A DNA stretch of 64,000 nt from Calidifontibacter indicus (GCF_003386865.1 NZ_QTUA01000001.1:2914001-2978000), one strand, 5' to 3'; shown: positions 18,565-28,904, counted from the first letter of the stretch. The notes: generated by a model not told the origin, from the letters alone. Made by a program: numbers and translations.

Positions 18565-19761
18565 TCAAGCGGCGGCTGGGGTTTTCTGTTGGTAGAGGGT
18601 TCCGTCGCGAAGCATCGCGTACAGCACGTCGCAGCGTCGTCGGGCGAGGCAGATGAGGGCGGCGTTGTGCTTCTTGCCTTGGCCGCGTTTGCGGTCGTAG
18701 TACGCCCGCGAGGTCGGGTCGTGCAGTGCGGCGAACGCGGCGAGGAACATCGCTCGTTTGAGGTGCTTGTTGCCGCCTCGGGCGGGGTGCTCACCGCGGA
18801 TCGAGGTGCCGGATCGGCGGGTGACGGGTGCGAGGCCGGCGTACGCGGCGAGGTGGCCGGAGGTGGGGAAGCTCGAACCGTCGCCGACTTCGAGCAGGAT
18901 CCGTGCGCCGGTCCTGACGCCGATGCCGGGCATCGAGGTCAGGACCGCGGCAAGAGGGTGGGCATCGAGCATGTCCTCCAGTTGGGTTCCCAGCTCGTCC
19001 CGGTCGTGCAGCAGGCGCGCCAGTCCGGTCGCGAGTTTGGGCAGGACCAGCTCGGCGGCACGGGTGCCAGGGACGGTGACGGTCTGCTCGGTGAGCGCTG
19101 TCTGGATGTCGTCGACGAGGCGTTGGTAGGAGCGGGGCGCGCGGGGTTTGGCGACGGCGAGCAGACGTCGCCGGCCGGCCGCGCGCAGGCCGGTCGGGCC
19201 ACCGAAGCGGGTCAGGAGTTCGAGGACTGCCGGGTGTTGGATGCGTGGGCCGAGGACACGTTCGAGGGCTGGGTTCACTTGTGTCAGAAGGCCTCTGATC
19301 CGGTTTGCTTGCGCGGTGACCTGCCCGGCCAGGTCGTCATCGAAGCCGACGATGACTTCCAGGTCGGCCAGGGTGTCGTCGCCGACATCAACCCGTCGCA
19401 GGGCGTGCGGCATCGACCGGGCAGCTTCGGCGATGACGTACGCGTCCCTTGCGTCGGTCTTGGCGTTGCCGGGGTGCAGGTCGGCGATACGGCGCATCGC
19501 CAGCCCGGGCAGATAGGCCACATCGATACCCATGGCTCGGGCGACCGCGACGGGCAGCGCGCCGATCGTTGCGGGTTGATCGACCACGACCAGCAGGCGA
19601 CCGTGCGTGCCGAGTTCGGTCAGCAGGCCACGCAGCGACGACTCGTCTTGGGGCAACGGTTTGTCGTGCAGCCGTGTGCCATCGACGTTCAGCGCGCAGG
19701 CGTGGTGCGCCTGTTTGCCGACATCGAGCCCGATGTACACCGCGTAGTCAGGTCGGGACAT
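18565..19761 (-). mobile_element. IS110-family transposase (RuvC-like DEDD recombinase)
   Basis: A 398-residue transposase. The N-terminal RuvC-like domain has IGLDVGK (Asp13), VVVDQPAT (Asp61) and KTDARDA (Asp103/Asp106), the acidic residues of the DEDD site. The C-terminal transposase_20 domain carries SMPGIGVRTGARILLEVGD and AAYAGLAPVTRRSGTS, followed by RGGNKHLKRAMF. The gene looks intact. Members insert without terminal inverted repeats and use a bridge RNA made from non-coding element ends. The ends of the element cannot be fixed from sequence alone; it probably covers roughly 18.55-19.99 kb. Only one copy is in the window. Confidence 0.93.
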
Positions 19762-19995
19762 GGTCCCCTCCTCGTGCGTCCGAGCGGCTGGTCACCAGAT
19801 CAGGCGCAGGAAGCCGACATCCACGTTACGAAGAGACCTACCCAGGCGTTCGGGCGGCCCGGTCCCTATCAGCGGTCCACCAGCGCCACCAGCACCCGGT
19901 GACAACACCTCCCGGATCATGCAAGCGACAGGGGTGATCAGTCATGCCGGGGCCGGCGACCAGGGGCCTTGCTTCAAGGCCCATCAAAGACGGTA
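19762..19995 (-). ncRNA. candidate IS110 bridge-RNA region upstream of the transposase
   Basis: This is the non-coding end preceding the transposase start, the usual place of the bridge RNA in IS110-group elements. It is rich in short complementary segments, for example GGCCTTG/CAAGGCC at 19967-19982. Coordinates are only the gap between genes; structure was not modelled, so the call is inferential. Confidence 0.35.
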
Positions 19996-19999
19996 ACGG

Positions 20000-21589
20000 G
20001 TGAATCCGGACATGACCCCAGACGAAGGCAGCGATCAGCACGTCGACCAGCAGCGTGATCAGCACGCTGGCGAGGAGTCTCTCGACCAGCCTCGCGATCA
20101 GGCGTTGTACGACTCGTATCCGGGGGAAGCCGCCGCCTGTGCCGCGCTGGTGTCCGACGCGGTGGCCGCCGTATCCCGGTTGGCGCGGTTGACCGGCAAC
20201 CTGACCGACACCGAACTGACTTCCGTCATGAGGTCGCTCGCGCTCGTTCATCAACAGTCGGAAGCGACGATGGTCGCCGTGACCAGTGACGCGATCGACC
20301 GAGGGGTCGTGTACCGGTCCACCGCTGCGGACGCGACCCAATGGGTGCGCCGACTGTCCACCGGCGAGAGTGCGGACGCGTTGCTCGGTGCCGAGTCCTG
20401 GTCCGTGGCCGGTCCGCTGGTGCCACTGGACGAAACCGCCACCAGTGAAGGCGCGGCGGGGGTCGGGGGCAATGCCAGTGACGAGGCCGACGACCGGGCC
20501 GGCGACCCCGCCACTGACGAAGCAGAGTCGTGGCGGTCGGGTCTGGAGCCGTCGCACGCGTCCCGGATCGCGAAGCTCGCCGAAGCTGCCCGCTCCCCGT
20601 TGAACCAGGCATTGGCGGACGCGGTGACCTCCGGGCGGGTGAACACCACGATCGGGAAAACCTGCCTGGACACCATCGACAAGATCAAAGCCGTCCTGCC
20701 GAAAGCGAGCCGGGACGAAATCTACGGCTGGTTGCTCACGTTGGGCCCCGGCGCCGGCGCCAAAACCGTGCGGGAACTGACCAAACGGATCCTGGCCGAG
20801 TACGGCGACGAGGTGCTCGACGAGAACGAAGACGCCCTCCAGAAAGTCGAATCGTTGTCCTGGTCGGATTTGCCCGGTGGGATGGTCCGGTTCACCGCCG
20901 ACCTGTCACCCGACCACGCCGAAGCCCTCATCCACGGCGTCCAATCACTGGCCGCACCGTCCCCGAAATCCGCGTGTTGCGACGACCCGCACCACCGACA
21001 CACCCCCGACCAAGACGGCAACTCCCAGAAAACCGGGGAACCCGACCCCCGCACCCCCGGCAAACGCCGCGCCGATGCGTTCCTGCTCCTCCTCGGCCTC
21101 GGCGCCGCCGCCGTCAACAACGATCCAGAGATCACACACCGCGGCAGTGCCACCCTCGTGGTCACCATCGACTTCCTCGTCCTCGCCGGACTACTCGCCG
21201 GACTCGGCACCACCGACACCGGCACCGGCGTCACCCCCGACACCGTCCGACAACTCGCCTGCGACGCAGACATCCTGCCGATAGTCCTCGGGTCCAAGAA
21301 CCAACCCCTGAACGTCGGACGCAAACGAAGACTCGTCGACAACGAACTACGACGCGCGGTGATCCACCGTGACAAACACTGCACCTACGCCGGCTGCGAC
21401 CGACCACCCGTCATGTGCGAAGTCCACCACCTGATCCCCTGGTATCTAGGTGGCGAAACATCCCTCACCAACAGCGCCCTGTTGTGCGACACCCACCACC
21501 GCATCGCCCACCGCGACCACCTCGCCGGCACCGCCACCGTCACCAGCGTCACCTGGCACTACCAAGCCACCGGCACCCACGCCGCCTGA
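20000..21589 (+). CDS. DUF222 domain HNH endonuclease (13E12-repeat type)
   Basis: A 529-residue protein with a Gln/Asp-rich leader, an N-terminal DUF222 helical domain (about 40-330, including LALVHQQSEATMVAVTSDAIDRG and ASRIAKLAEAARSP), and a C-terminal HNH nuclease: C461-x4-C466, EVHHLIPWYLGG with His476/His477, and C496-x2-H499. Such genes are abundant and repeated in actinobacteria and are regarded as selfish or defence-related; function is unproven. GTG start. It lies between the IS110 element and ilvE, inside the branched-chain cluster, so the pair looks like inserted DNA. Confidence 0.9.
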   Translation: MNPDMTPDEGSDQHVDQQRDQHAGEESLDQPRDQALYDSYPGEAAACAALVSDAVAAVSRLARLTGNLTDTELTSVMRSLALVHQQSEATMVAVTSDAIDRGVVYRSTAADATQWVRRLSTGESADALLGAESWSVAGPLVPLDETATSEGAAGVGGNASDEADDRAGDPATDEAESWRSGLEPSHASRIAKLAEAARSPLNQALADAVTSGRVNTTIGKTCLDTIDKIKAVLPKASRDEIYGWLLTLGPGAGAKTVRELTKRILAEYGDEVLDENEDALQKVESLSWSDLPGGMVRFTADLSPDHAEALIHGVQSLAAPSPKSACCDDPHHRHTPDQDGNSQKTGEPDPRTPGKRRADAFLLLLGLGAAAVNNDPEITHRGSATLVVTIDFLVLAGLLAGLGTTDTGTGVTPDTVRQLACDADILPIVLGSKNQPLNVGRKRRLVDNELRRAVIHRDKHCTYAGCDRPPVMCEVHHLIPWYLGGETSLTNSALLCDTHHRIAHRDHLAGTATVTSVTWHYQATGTHAA

Positions 21590-21627
21590 GCAACATCACG
21601 GGCGACCACAGCCAACCGCAACCGGCT

Positions 21628-21673
21628 CCAGTGAAAGATCACTGCTGCCATGACAGCAGCAATCCTTCACTGG
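21628..21673. terminator. imperfect hairpin between DUF222-HNH gene and ilvE
   Basis: CCAGTGAA/TTCACTGG outer arms and CTGCTG/CAGCAG inner arms enclose a CCATGA loop with a short internal mismatch. It lies between two convergent genes and can terminate both. Confidence 0.6.
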
Positions 21674-21726
21674 GGCGGCGCAGCGAGGGCCACTCCGCAA
21701 AGGCCGGCCCACCAAGCTCGAGCGAA

Positions 21727-22824
21727 CTACGCCAGTCGCGTCATCCAGCCGTGCTTGTCCTCGGCCCGGCCGTACTGGATGTCGAGCAGCGTCTTGCGGA
21801 TCTTGAGCGCGATCTCGTCGGAGTGTCCCTCGCGGCGGTGGTCGCACGAGCCGCCGTCCCACTTGAGCTCACCGACGGGAGTGACCACGGCGGCCGTGCC
21901 GCACGCGAACACCTCGGCGAGCTCACCCGACGCAGCGGCGTCCTTCCACTCCTGGATCGGCACGCGGCGCTCCTCCGGCTCGAGGCCGAGGTCTTTGGCG
22001 AGCTCCAGGATCGAGCTGCGCGTGACGCCCTCGAGGATGGTGCCGGTGAGTTCGGGGGTGACGATGCGGCCGTCCTTGTAGACGAAGAAGAGGTTCATGC
22101 CGCCGAGCTCTTCGATGTAGGTGTGGGTCGAGGAGTCGAGGAACACCGCCTGGTCACAGCCGGCCGCGAGGCCTTCCATCTGACCGGCCAGCGACGAGGC
22201 GTAGTTGCCACCGCACTTCGCCGCACCCGTGCCACCTTCGCCGGCACGCGCATAGTCGGTGGAGATCCACAGCGACACCGGCTTCACGCCACCGGAGAAG
22301 TAGGCGCCGGCCGGGGACGCGATCACGCTGTAGGTGACCTCTCGCGCCGGACGCACCCCGAGGAACGCCTCGGACGCGAACATGAACGGGCGCAGGTAGA
22401 GCGAGGTCTCCGCGCCGTCCGCGGCCTCGGGAACCCATGCGGAGTCGACGGCGAGGAGCGCCTTGAGGGAGTCGACGAAGTCGTCCTCGCTCATCTCCGG
22501 CAGAGCCAATCGCTTTGCGCTGCGGGCGAACCGGGCTGCGTTGGCCTCCGGACGGAACGTCCAGACCGAGCCGTCGGCGTGCCGGTAGGCCTTCATGCCC
22601 TCGAAGATCTCCTGGGCGTAGTGGAGCACCGCCGCCGCCGGGCTGAGGCTGATCGGCCCGAACGCCTTGACCTTGCCGTCATGCCATCCACCGTCGGCCG
22701 TCCAGGTGGCCAGCACCATGTGGTCGGTGAAGTAGTTGCCGAAGCCGGGGTTGTCGAGGATCGCCTCACGGTCGGCATCGCTGAGCCGGTCGGTGCGTTC
22801 GTCGAGGGTGAACTCCAAGGACAT
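21727..22824 (-). CDS. ilvE: branched-chain amino acid aminotransferase
   Basis: A class IV PLP aminotransferase of 365 residues that transfers amino groups between glutamate and the 2-keto acids of Leu, Ile and Val. The Schiff-base lysine is K203 in GAAKCGGNYASSL; YAQEIFEGMKAYR, THTYIEELGGMNLFFV and EVFACGTAAVVTPV are family motifs. Length matches the longer actinobacterial/mitochondrial-type enzymes. It is 155 bp downstream of leuB in the same orientation and is the last gene of the cluster before the inserted DUF222/IS110 segment. Confidence 0.95.
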   Translation of the reverse strand: MSLEFTLDERTDRLSDADREAILDNPGFGNYFTDHMVLATWTADGGWHDGKVKAFGPISLSPAAAVLHYAQEIFEGMKAYRHADGSVWTFRPEANAARFARSAKRLALPEMSEDDFVDSLKALLAVDSAWVPEAADGAETSLYLRPFMFASEAFLGVRPAREVTYSVIASPAGAYFSGGVKPVSLWISTDYARAGEGGTGAAKCGGNYASSLAGQMEGLAAGCDQAVFLDSSTHTYIEELGGMNLFFVYKDGRIVTPELTGTILEGVTRSSILELAKDLGLEPEERRVPIQEWKDAAASGELAEVFACGTAAVVTPVGELKWDGGSCDHRREGHSDEIALKIRKTLLDIQYGRAEDKHGWMTRLA

Positions 22825-22979
22825 CGAAATCCTCCTGGGATTGGCCGCGCGCAGATGGGCGCCGCCGGGCGGGACGTGTGTGATTCAGGTTACGCCGAAC
22901 GGCCCCCGCGCCTGAGCGCAGGTCGGCCGTCCGGGTGTTCGAGCGGGAAGCTTCGAGCGAGAGAGCTCGGACAAGGAGC

Positions 22980-24035
22980 TCAGAGACGGGCCGCGATCGC
23001 GTCGCCTACCTCGCAGGTGCTGCGGACGGCGTCGCCACGCTCGGCGAGGTCGGCGGCAACCGCCGACTCGATGCGGGCGGCCTCGTCGGTGCGGCCGAGG
23101 TGGGCGAGCAGCATCGCCACCGACAGCACGGTCGCGGTCGGGTCGGCCTTGCCCTGGCCGGCGATGTCGGGGGCCGAACCGTGCACCGGCTCGAACATCG
23201 ACGGCGTCTCACGCGAGGGGTTGATGTTGCCGGACGCCGCGAGCCCGATGCCACCGGTGACGGCGGCGGCAAGGTCGGTGACGATGTCGCCGAACAGGTT
23301 GTCGGTGACGATGACGTCGAACCGGCTCGGGTCGTTGACCAGGTAAATGGTGGCCGCGTCGATGTGCGCGTAGTCGTGGCTGACGTCGGGGAACTCGGCG
23401 CCGACCTCTTCGACGGTGCGCCGCCACAGGTGTCCGGCGAACGAGAGCACGTTGTGCTTGTGCAGCAACGTCAGCTTCTTGCGGTCGCGCTGCTGGGCGC
23501 GGGCGAAGGCGTCGCGCACGACTCGCTCGGCACCGAAGCGGGTGTTGACGCTGACCTCCGTGGCCAACTCGTTCGGGGTGCCGACGCGCAACGCGCCGCC
23601 GTTGCCGGTGTAGGGCCCCTCGGTGCCTTCCCGAACCACGACGAAGTCGATGCCGTCGGGCGCCACCGCCGCCACGTCGAGCGGGCTGCGGACGCCGGGG
23701 TAGAGCTTGGCCGGACGCAGGTTGACGTGGTGGTCGAGTTCGAAACGGATGCGCAGCAGCAACTGACGCTCGAGCACACCGCTCGGCACGCTCGGGTCGC
23801 CGATGGCGCCGAGCAGGATCGCGTCGTGGCCGCGCAGTTCCTCCAGCACCGATTCGGGCAGGGCCTCCCCCGTCTCGTGCCAACGGCGCGCACCGAGGTC
23901 GTACTCGGTGCGGGCGACCTTCGCCTCGCTCACGGCGTCGAGCACCTTGAGGCCCTCGGCCACCACCTCCGGGCCAATACCGTCGCCGCCGATGACGGCC
24001 AGGTTGATCGTGTCAGCGCTCGAGTTCTCGGTCAT
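22980..24035 (-). CDS. leuB: 3-isopropylmalate dehydrogenase
   Basis: A 351-residue NAD-dependent beta-hydroxyacid dehydrogenase that oxidises and decarboxylates 3-isopropylmalate in leucine synthesis; the same enzyme type acts on the citramalate-derived intermediate in the isoleucine route from CimA. Seen: [18 protein letters not shown] at the start, the [23 protein letters not shown] substrate region split over 86-125, [20 protein letters not shown] and the late [17 protein letters not shown] motif. leuA and leuCD are not in the window. It has its own upstream motif shared with cimA. Confidence 0.95.
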   Translation of the reverse strand: MTENSSADTINLAVIGGDGIGPEVVAEGLKVLDAVSEAKVARTEYDLGARRWHETGEALPESVLEELRGHDAILLGAIGDPSVPSGVLERQLLLRIRFELDHHVNLRPAKLYPGVRSPLDVAAVAPDGIDFVVVREGTEGPYTGNGGALRVGTPNELATEVSVNTRFGAERVVRDAFARAQQRDRKKLTLLHKHNVLSFAGHLWRRTVEEVGAEFPDVSHDYAHIDAATIYLVNDPSRFDVIVTDNLFGDIVTDLAAAVTGGIGLAASGNINPSRETPSMFEPVHGSAPDIAGQGKADPTATVLSVAMLLAHLGRTDEAARIESAVAADLAERGDAVRSTCEVGDAIAARL

Positions 24036-24115
24036 GGGCCGAGCCTACGGTCGCGTCTTGCATCGTGGTACGACCGTCTCATATTTCGACGCCACTCCTT
24101 CCGCCGCACAACGCG
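24036..24115 (-). promoter_or_regulatory. leuB upstream region with shared branched-chain motif
   Basis: Positions 24077-24090 read GTCGAAATATGAGA on the minus strand, identical to the cimA upstream site, followed by CGGTCGT, which is also present in the ilvB palindrome. The site is about 42 bp before the leuB ATG. It is a candidate promoter/operator. Confidence 0.5.
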
Positions 24116-24151
24116 AAGCGGCCCGACAGCAGACAAGCTGTCGGGCCGCTT
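24116..24151. terminator. strong bidirectional hairpin between ilvC side and leuB
   Basis: A 15-bp perfect stem AAGCGGCCCGACAGC/GCTGTCGGGCCGCTT with a 6-nt loop. It should end the ilvBNC transcript before the separate leuB promoter region. Confidence 0.85.
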
Positions 24152-24166
24152 TCGAGTGAGTCGGGC

Positions 24167-24235
24167 TCAGTCGCGCAGGTCCATGGACTCCTGGAGTGCG
24201 CGGCGTGCGTCCATCTGCTCTTCGGTCATCTTCAT
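24167..24235 (-). CDS. possible micro-ORF (20-22 residues) between ilvC and leuB
   Basis: A minus-strand frame beginning MKMTEEQMDARR and ending MDLRD, charged and helical. GAGGG lies 9 nt before the second ATG (24229), a good ribosome-binding site, and the strong hairpin follows the stop by about 15 bp, so it would be the last small gene of the ilvBNC transcript. No homologue is known to me and the length makes the call weak. The rest of the 24.24-24.46 kb gap shows no gene. Confidence 0.3.
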   Translation of the reverse strand: MKMTEEQMDARRALQESMDLRD

Positions 24236-24465
24236 CAACCCTCGGGTGGTGCGGCCGCGTGCTGGGCGCGACCTGGTGATTCGTGTGATTCGTGGCAGCC
24301 GTGGCGGGGTTGCGCGCTTCGGCGGTGGGTGGCCCGGTCGTGGTCGACGACCGTTCGGGCCGGGTTCGAGGTTAGGGCGGGTCGGCCGAGCCAGGGAACC
24401 CCTTGCCCATTCCTCGGACGGTGCGTCTGGTGCGACGCGCCGTCCGGGGACGGGAGGTGAGGCAC

Positions 24466-25554
<1,089 letters not shown>

Positions 25555-26067
25555 TCAGCTGACCTTGCGGGCACGGTCGGTGATCGAACGACCACCACGC
25601 CCGACGGCGACCAGACCCGACTGCACCAGCTCGCGCACGCCGTACGGCTCGAGCACCTCCAGCAGCGCGGCCAGCTTCTCCGGGGTGCCGGTCGCCTCGA
25701 GCACCACCGAGTCGGTGGTGACGTCGACGACGTTGCAGCGGAACATCGTGGTGATGTCGAGGATCTGACTGCGGGACGCAGCGTCGCTGCGCACCTTGAT
25801 CAGCACCAGCTCGCGCTGCACCGACGCGACGTTCTCGAGCTCGACGACCTTGAGCACCTCGATGAGCTTGTTGAGCTGCTTGGTGACCTGCTCGAGGGCC
25901 TGTTCCTGGACGTCGACCACGATGGTCATCCGGGAGATCTCCTCGAACTCGGTCGGGCCGACCGCGAGCGAGTCGATGTTGAACCCGCGTCGGGAGATGA
26001 GGCCGGAGATGCGGGCGAGCACACCGGGCTTGTTCTCGACCAGCACCGACAGGGTGTGCCGTGCCAT
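25555..26067 (-). CDS. ilvN: acetolactate synthase small (regulatory) subunit
   Basis: A 170-residue protein with an N-terminal ACT domain (HTLSVLVENKPGVLARISGLISRRGFNIDSL, which binds valine for feedback control) and a second ACT-like C-terminal part ending LEPYGVRELVQSGLVAVGRG. It binds and activates IlvB. The gene follows ilvB by 79 bp and precedes ilvC. Confidence 0.96.
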   Translation of the reverse strand: MARHTLSVLVENKPGVLARISGLISRRGFNIDSLAVGPTEFEEISRMTIVVDVQEQALEQVTKQLNKLIEVLKVVELENVASVQRELVLIKVRSDAASRSQILDITTMFRCNVVDVTTDSVVLEATGTPEKLAALLEVLEPYGVRELVQSGLVAVGRGGRSITDRARKVS

Positions 26068-26146
26068 CAGTTGTCTCCTCGGTCGATGCGGATCGTGCGG
26101 TTTGCGCAGGTCGTGCGGACGGTGTCGGGGCTCAGCGGCCGGCGGC

Positions 26147-27982
26147 TCATTCGCCCTCCTCCTCGCGGTCGAACACCGGCGCCATGCTGCGCGCCATCGT
26201 CACCATGTCGTTGCTGACACCGGCGGGCACCATCGGCCACACCATCGCGTCGCGCTCGACAACGAAGTCGATGACAACCGGCACCTCGTTGATCTCCATC
26301 GCCTGCTTGATCGTCGCATCGACGTCCTCCGGACGCTCGCAGCGCAACCCGACACAGCCGTACGCGTCGGCCAGCTTGACGAAGTCGGGCACCCGCGAGC
26401 CGATGGCGGTGTGCAGGTCGGTGTTGGAGTAACGCTCCCCGTAGAACAGGGTCTGCCACTGGCGCACCATGCCCAGGGAGCTGTTGTTGATGATCGCGAC
26501 CTTGATCGGGATCTTGTTGATGACGCAGGTGGCGAGCTCCTGGTTGGTCATCTGGAAGCAGCCGTCGCCGTCGATGGCCCACACGGTGCGCTCGGGTTCG
26601 GCAACCTTGGCGCCCATGGCCGCCGGCACCGAGAAGCCCATCGTGCCGAGGCCACCGGAGTTGATCCAGGAGTTGGGGCGCTCGTACTGCACGAACTGCG
26701 CGGCCCACATCTGGTGCTGGCCGACACCCGCGACGTACGTGGCGTCCGGGCCGGCGATCGCACCGAGGCGTTCGAGCACGAACTGCGGGGCGAGGGCGCC
26801 TTCCTCCTCCGGCTCGATGTAGCCGAGCGGGAACTCCTGCTTCCACGTGGTGGTGCGCTCGCGCCACGCCTGGTAGTCGCCGATCGGCCCGTCGACCTGA
26901 CGCAGCGTCTCGAGCAGGTCGCCGATGACCTCCTTGCAGTCGCCCACGATCGGCACGTCCGCGACACGGTTCTTGGAGATCTCGGCCGGGTCGATGTCGG
27001 CGTGGATGACCTTGGCCTCCGGCGCGAACGATTCGAGGTGACCGGTCACCCGGTCGTCGAAGCGGGCACCGAGCGTGATCAGCAGGTCGGACTTCTGCAG
27101 CGCGGTCACGGCCGACACCGAGCCGTGCATGCCCGGCATGCCCAGGTGCAGTTCGTGGCTGTCGGGCACCGCGCCGCGGGCCATCAAGGTGGTGACCAGC
27201 GGGATGCCGGTGAGCTCGACGAGCTCACGCAACTGCTGCGCGGCGCCGGCCCGGATCACGCCGCCACCGACGTAGAAGACCGGCTTCTTGGCCGCGCGGA
27301 TGAGCTCGACCGCGGCGCGGATCTGCTTGTGGTGCGGCTTGGTCACCGGACGGTAGCCGGGCAGGTCGACGACCGGCGGCCAGTGGAAGGTCGTCTTCCC
27401 GGTCAGTGCGTCCTTGGTGATGTCGACGAGCACCGGACCCGGGCGTCCGCTGCTGGCCACATGGAACGCCTCGGCGATCGCCCGCGGGATCTCGGCGGCG
27501 TCGGTGACGAGGTAGTTGTGCTTGCTGATCGGCATCGTGATGCCGCGGATGTCGGCTTCCTGGAAGGCGTCGGTGCCGATGACGGAGGAGTTGACCTGAC
27601 CGGTGATCGCCACCATCGGCACGGAGTCCATGTAGGCATCGGCGATCGGGGTGACCAGGTTGGTCGCGCCCGGACCACTGGTGGCCATGCAGACGCCGAC
27701 CTTCCCGGTGGCCGCCGCATAACCCTGCGCCGCGTGCCCGGCGCCCTGCTCGTGGCGCACCAGGATGTGGCGCACCTTCACCGAGTCGAGCAGCGGGTCG
27801 TAGGCGGGCAGGATCGCGCCGCCCGGGATGCCGAAGACGGTGTCGACCCCCACGGCCTCGAGCGCGAGGACGAGCGACTGGGCACCCGTGACATCGGCTA
27901 CCTCCTGCACCCCCTGCGGAACGCGAGACGCCACTTGGGCCGGTGTGGGCACCGGGCCGGGTCGAGCCGTCGTGTCTGTCAC
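26147..27982 (-). CDS. ilvB: acetolactate synthase large (catalytic) subunit
   Basis: A 611-residue TPP- and FAD-dependent enzyme that makes 2-acetolactate or 2-aceto-2-hydroxybutyrate. Seen: catalytic Glu78 in [15 protein letters not shown], the central FAD-type domain, and the TPP-binding [15 protein letters not shown] motif. The GTG at 27982 has AAGGTGG about 8 nt upstream. An in-frame ATG at 28027 directly follows the attenuator T-run and has no ribosome-binding site, so I prefer the internal GTG. First gene of ilvBNC, preceded by a leader peptide and terminator. Confidence 0.95.
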   Translation of the reverse strand: MTDTTARPGPVPTPAQVASRVPQGVQEVADVTGAQSLVLALEAVGVDTVFGIPGGAILPAYDPLLDSVKVRHILVRHEQGAGHAAQGYAAATGKVGVCMATSGPGATNLVTPIADAYMDSVPMVAITGQVNSSVIGTDAFQEADIRGITMPISKHNYLVTDAAEIPRAIAEAFHVASSGRPGPVLVDITKDALTGKTTFHWPPVVDLPGYRPVTKPHHKQIRAAVELIRAAKKPVFYVGGGVIRAGAAQQLRELVELTGIPLVTTLMARGAVPDSHELHLGMPGMHGSVSAVTALQKSDLLITLGARFDDRVTGHLESFAPEAKVIHADIDPAEISKNRVADVPIVGDCKEVIGDLLETLRQVDGPIGDYQAWRERTTTWKQEFPLGYIEPEEEGALAPQFVLERLGAIAGPDATYVAGVGQHQMWAAQFVQYERPNSWINSGGLGTMGFSVPAAMGAKVAEPERTVWAIDGDGCFQMTNQELATCVINKIPIKVAIINNSSLGMVRQWQTLFYGERYSNTDLHTAIGSRVPDFVKLADAYGCVGLRCERPEDVDATIKQAMEINEVPVVIDFVVERDAMVWPMVPAGVSNDMVTMARSMAPVFDREEEGE

Positions 27983-28028
27983 GGCAACCACCTTCTGCTT
28001 GATCGGTTTCGCCCGAGCCTCGGGCATG

Positions 28029-28062
28029 AAAAAACCCTCCGGCCCGTCAGGGGCAGTGAGGG
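28029..28062 (-). terminator. attenuator terminator upstream of ilvB
   Basis: On the minus strand CCCTC and GAGGG enclose an inner GCCC/GGGC stem with a CTGAC loop, followed by six T. It sits between the leader peptide and ilvB, the position of a transcription attenuator. Confidence 0.85.
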
Positions 28063-28065
28063 TGA

Positions 28066-28096
28066 GCGCGTCTGCCGACCGAGTCAGCTGACGCGC
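28066..28096 (-). promoter_or_regulatory. pause/antiterminator hairpin of the ilvB attenuator
   Basis: GCGCGTC/GACGCGC arms plus an inner GCTGAC/GTCGGC stem with a TCG loop. The left arm overlaps the last codons and stop of the leader peptide. The same GCGCGTC arm occurs in the cimA attenuator. Confidence 0.65.
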
Positions 28097-28122
28097 TTGG
28101 GAAGTACGAGAATCCGAGCCAC
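28084..28122 (-). CDS. ilvB leader peptide ([12 protein letters not shown])
   Basis: A 12-codon frame with a GTG start encoding consecutive Ile-Leu-Val-Leu codons, the composition expected for a branched-chain attenuation leader and like leader peptides known before ilvB in other actinobacteria. It ends inside the first arm of the following hairpin. Translation stalling would favour read-through into ilvBNC. Confidence 0.85.
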   Translation of the reverse strand: MARILVLPKRVS

Positions 28123-28152
28123 GCCTCGATCTTCGCCCGCACTCGCAGATGG

Positions 28153-28180
28153 GTCAATATTGTGAGACGGTCGTCTCACA
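28153..28180 (-). promoter_or_regulatory. palindromic operator candidate upstream of the ilvB leader
   Basis: TGTGAGACG-GT-CGTCTCACA is a perfect 9+9 palindrome, flanked by GTCAATAT. Its TGAGACGGTCGT core also occurs upstream of leuB. It is about 40 bp before the leader start. A dimeric regulator of branched-chain genes is a plausible binder; none is encoded in the window. Confidence 0.55.
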
Positions 28181-28231
28181 TCGCGGTCACATGACGGTGG
28201 TCACGCGACCGCGCCGGGTCGGAGTCAGCCG

Positions 28232-28735
28232 TCACCCGCGTCCGACGAATGCCGCGACGAGGTCGGCGGTGCCCGGCGCGAGGTCGGCCCACTCGACGTC
28301 GACGCCGAGCACGGCAACCCCGCTGGTCACGAAGTGGTCGGCGAAGTCGGTGGTGGCGTTGCCTTCGGTGAGAGCTGCGGCGAGTGCCGGAACGCCGGGG
28401 GCATGGCCGACGAGCACGACGGTGCCGATGTTGGCGTCGGTCTCGCGCAGCACCTCGAGCAGCGTGCGCGGTGACGCGTCGTAGATGCGTCGGTCGTGGT
28501 CGACGAGGGCGCCGTCGCCCGAACCCTCGACGATGGCGGCCCAGGTCTCCCGGGTGCGGGCCGCGGTGGAGCACCACACGAAGTCGGCGCGCAGTCCGTC
28601 GGCCTTCAGGCGCCGTCCGATCTCGCGGGCGTCGCGGACGCCGCGCTCGGCCAGTTCGCGCTCGTGGTCGGGGCGCGAACCGTGCGGTTCTGCCTTGGCG
28701 TGCCGGATCAGGATGAGCGTGCGCTGCGCGGTCAT
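28232..28735 (-). CDS. SixA-type phosphohistidine phosphatase (histidine phosphatase superfamily)
   Basis: A 167-residue phosphoglycerate-mutase-like protein. The RHG-type motif is ILIRHAKAEP (R11, H12) and the second catalytic His is in VVLVGHAPGVPAL; an Arg in STAARTRETW completes the pocket. E. coli SixA removes phosphate from histidines of phosphotransfer proteins; here the target is unknown. ATG at 28735 chosen by the conserved start; longer frames extend into a palindromic intergenic element. The gene ends about 50 bp from the ilvB operator palindrome. Confidence 0.87.
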   Translation of the reverse strand: MTAQRTLILIRHAKAEPHGSRPDHERELAERGVRDAREIGRRLKADGLRADFVWCSTAARTRETWAAIVEGSGDGALVDHDRRIYDASPRTLLEVLRETDANIGTVVLVGHAPGVPALAAALTEGNATTDFADHFVTSGVAVLGVDVEWADLAPGTADLVAAFVGRG

Positions 28736-28809
28736 GGGGTCAGCATTCCATCGAACCTCGCTCGGCACGGCGACGGGTCTCGAGCCGACCGTCCTCGACT
28801 CCCGCTGGA

Positions 28810-28893
28810 GTTGGCTGCGATCGGTGTGGTTGGTGGCGAGTGGTGGAGGTAGAGCTCCACGACTCGCCACCAACTATCCGGAACGCAGCCAAC
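28810..28893. repeat. 84-nt interrupted palindrome (REP-like stem-loop)
   Basis: Outer arms GTTGGCTGCG/CGCAGCCAAC, a 9x9-nt internal bulge, then inner arms GTTGGTGGCGAGT/ACTCGCCACCAAC, one mismatch and GTGGAG/CTCCAC around a short loop. Symmetry is exact in spacing on both sides. It lies between a dehydrogenase gene and sixA. Confidence 0.8.
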
Positions 28894-28904
28894 TGCGCCG
28901 CCGC

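Noticed and set aside
25796-28165. 789-codon plus-strand frame opposite ilvB/ilvN
   Set aside because: Antisense to acetolactate synthase genes with TPP-binding and ACT motifs; it also runs through the attenuator.
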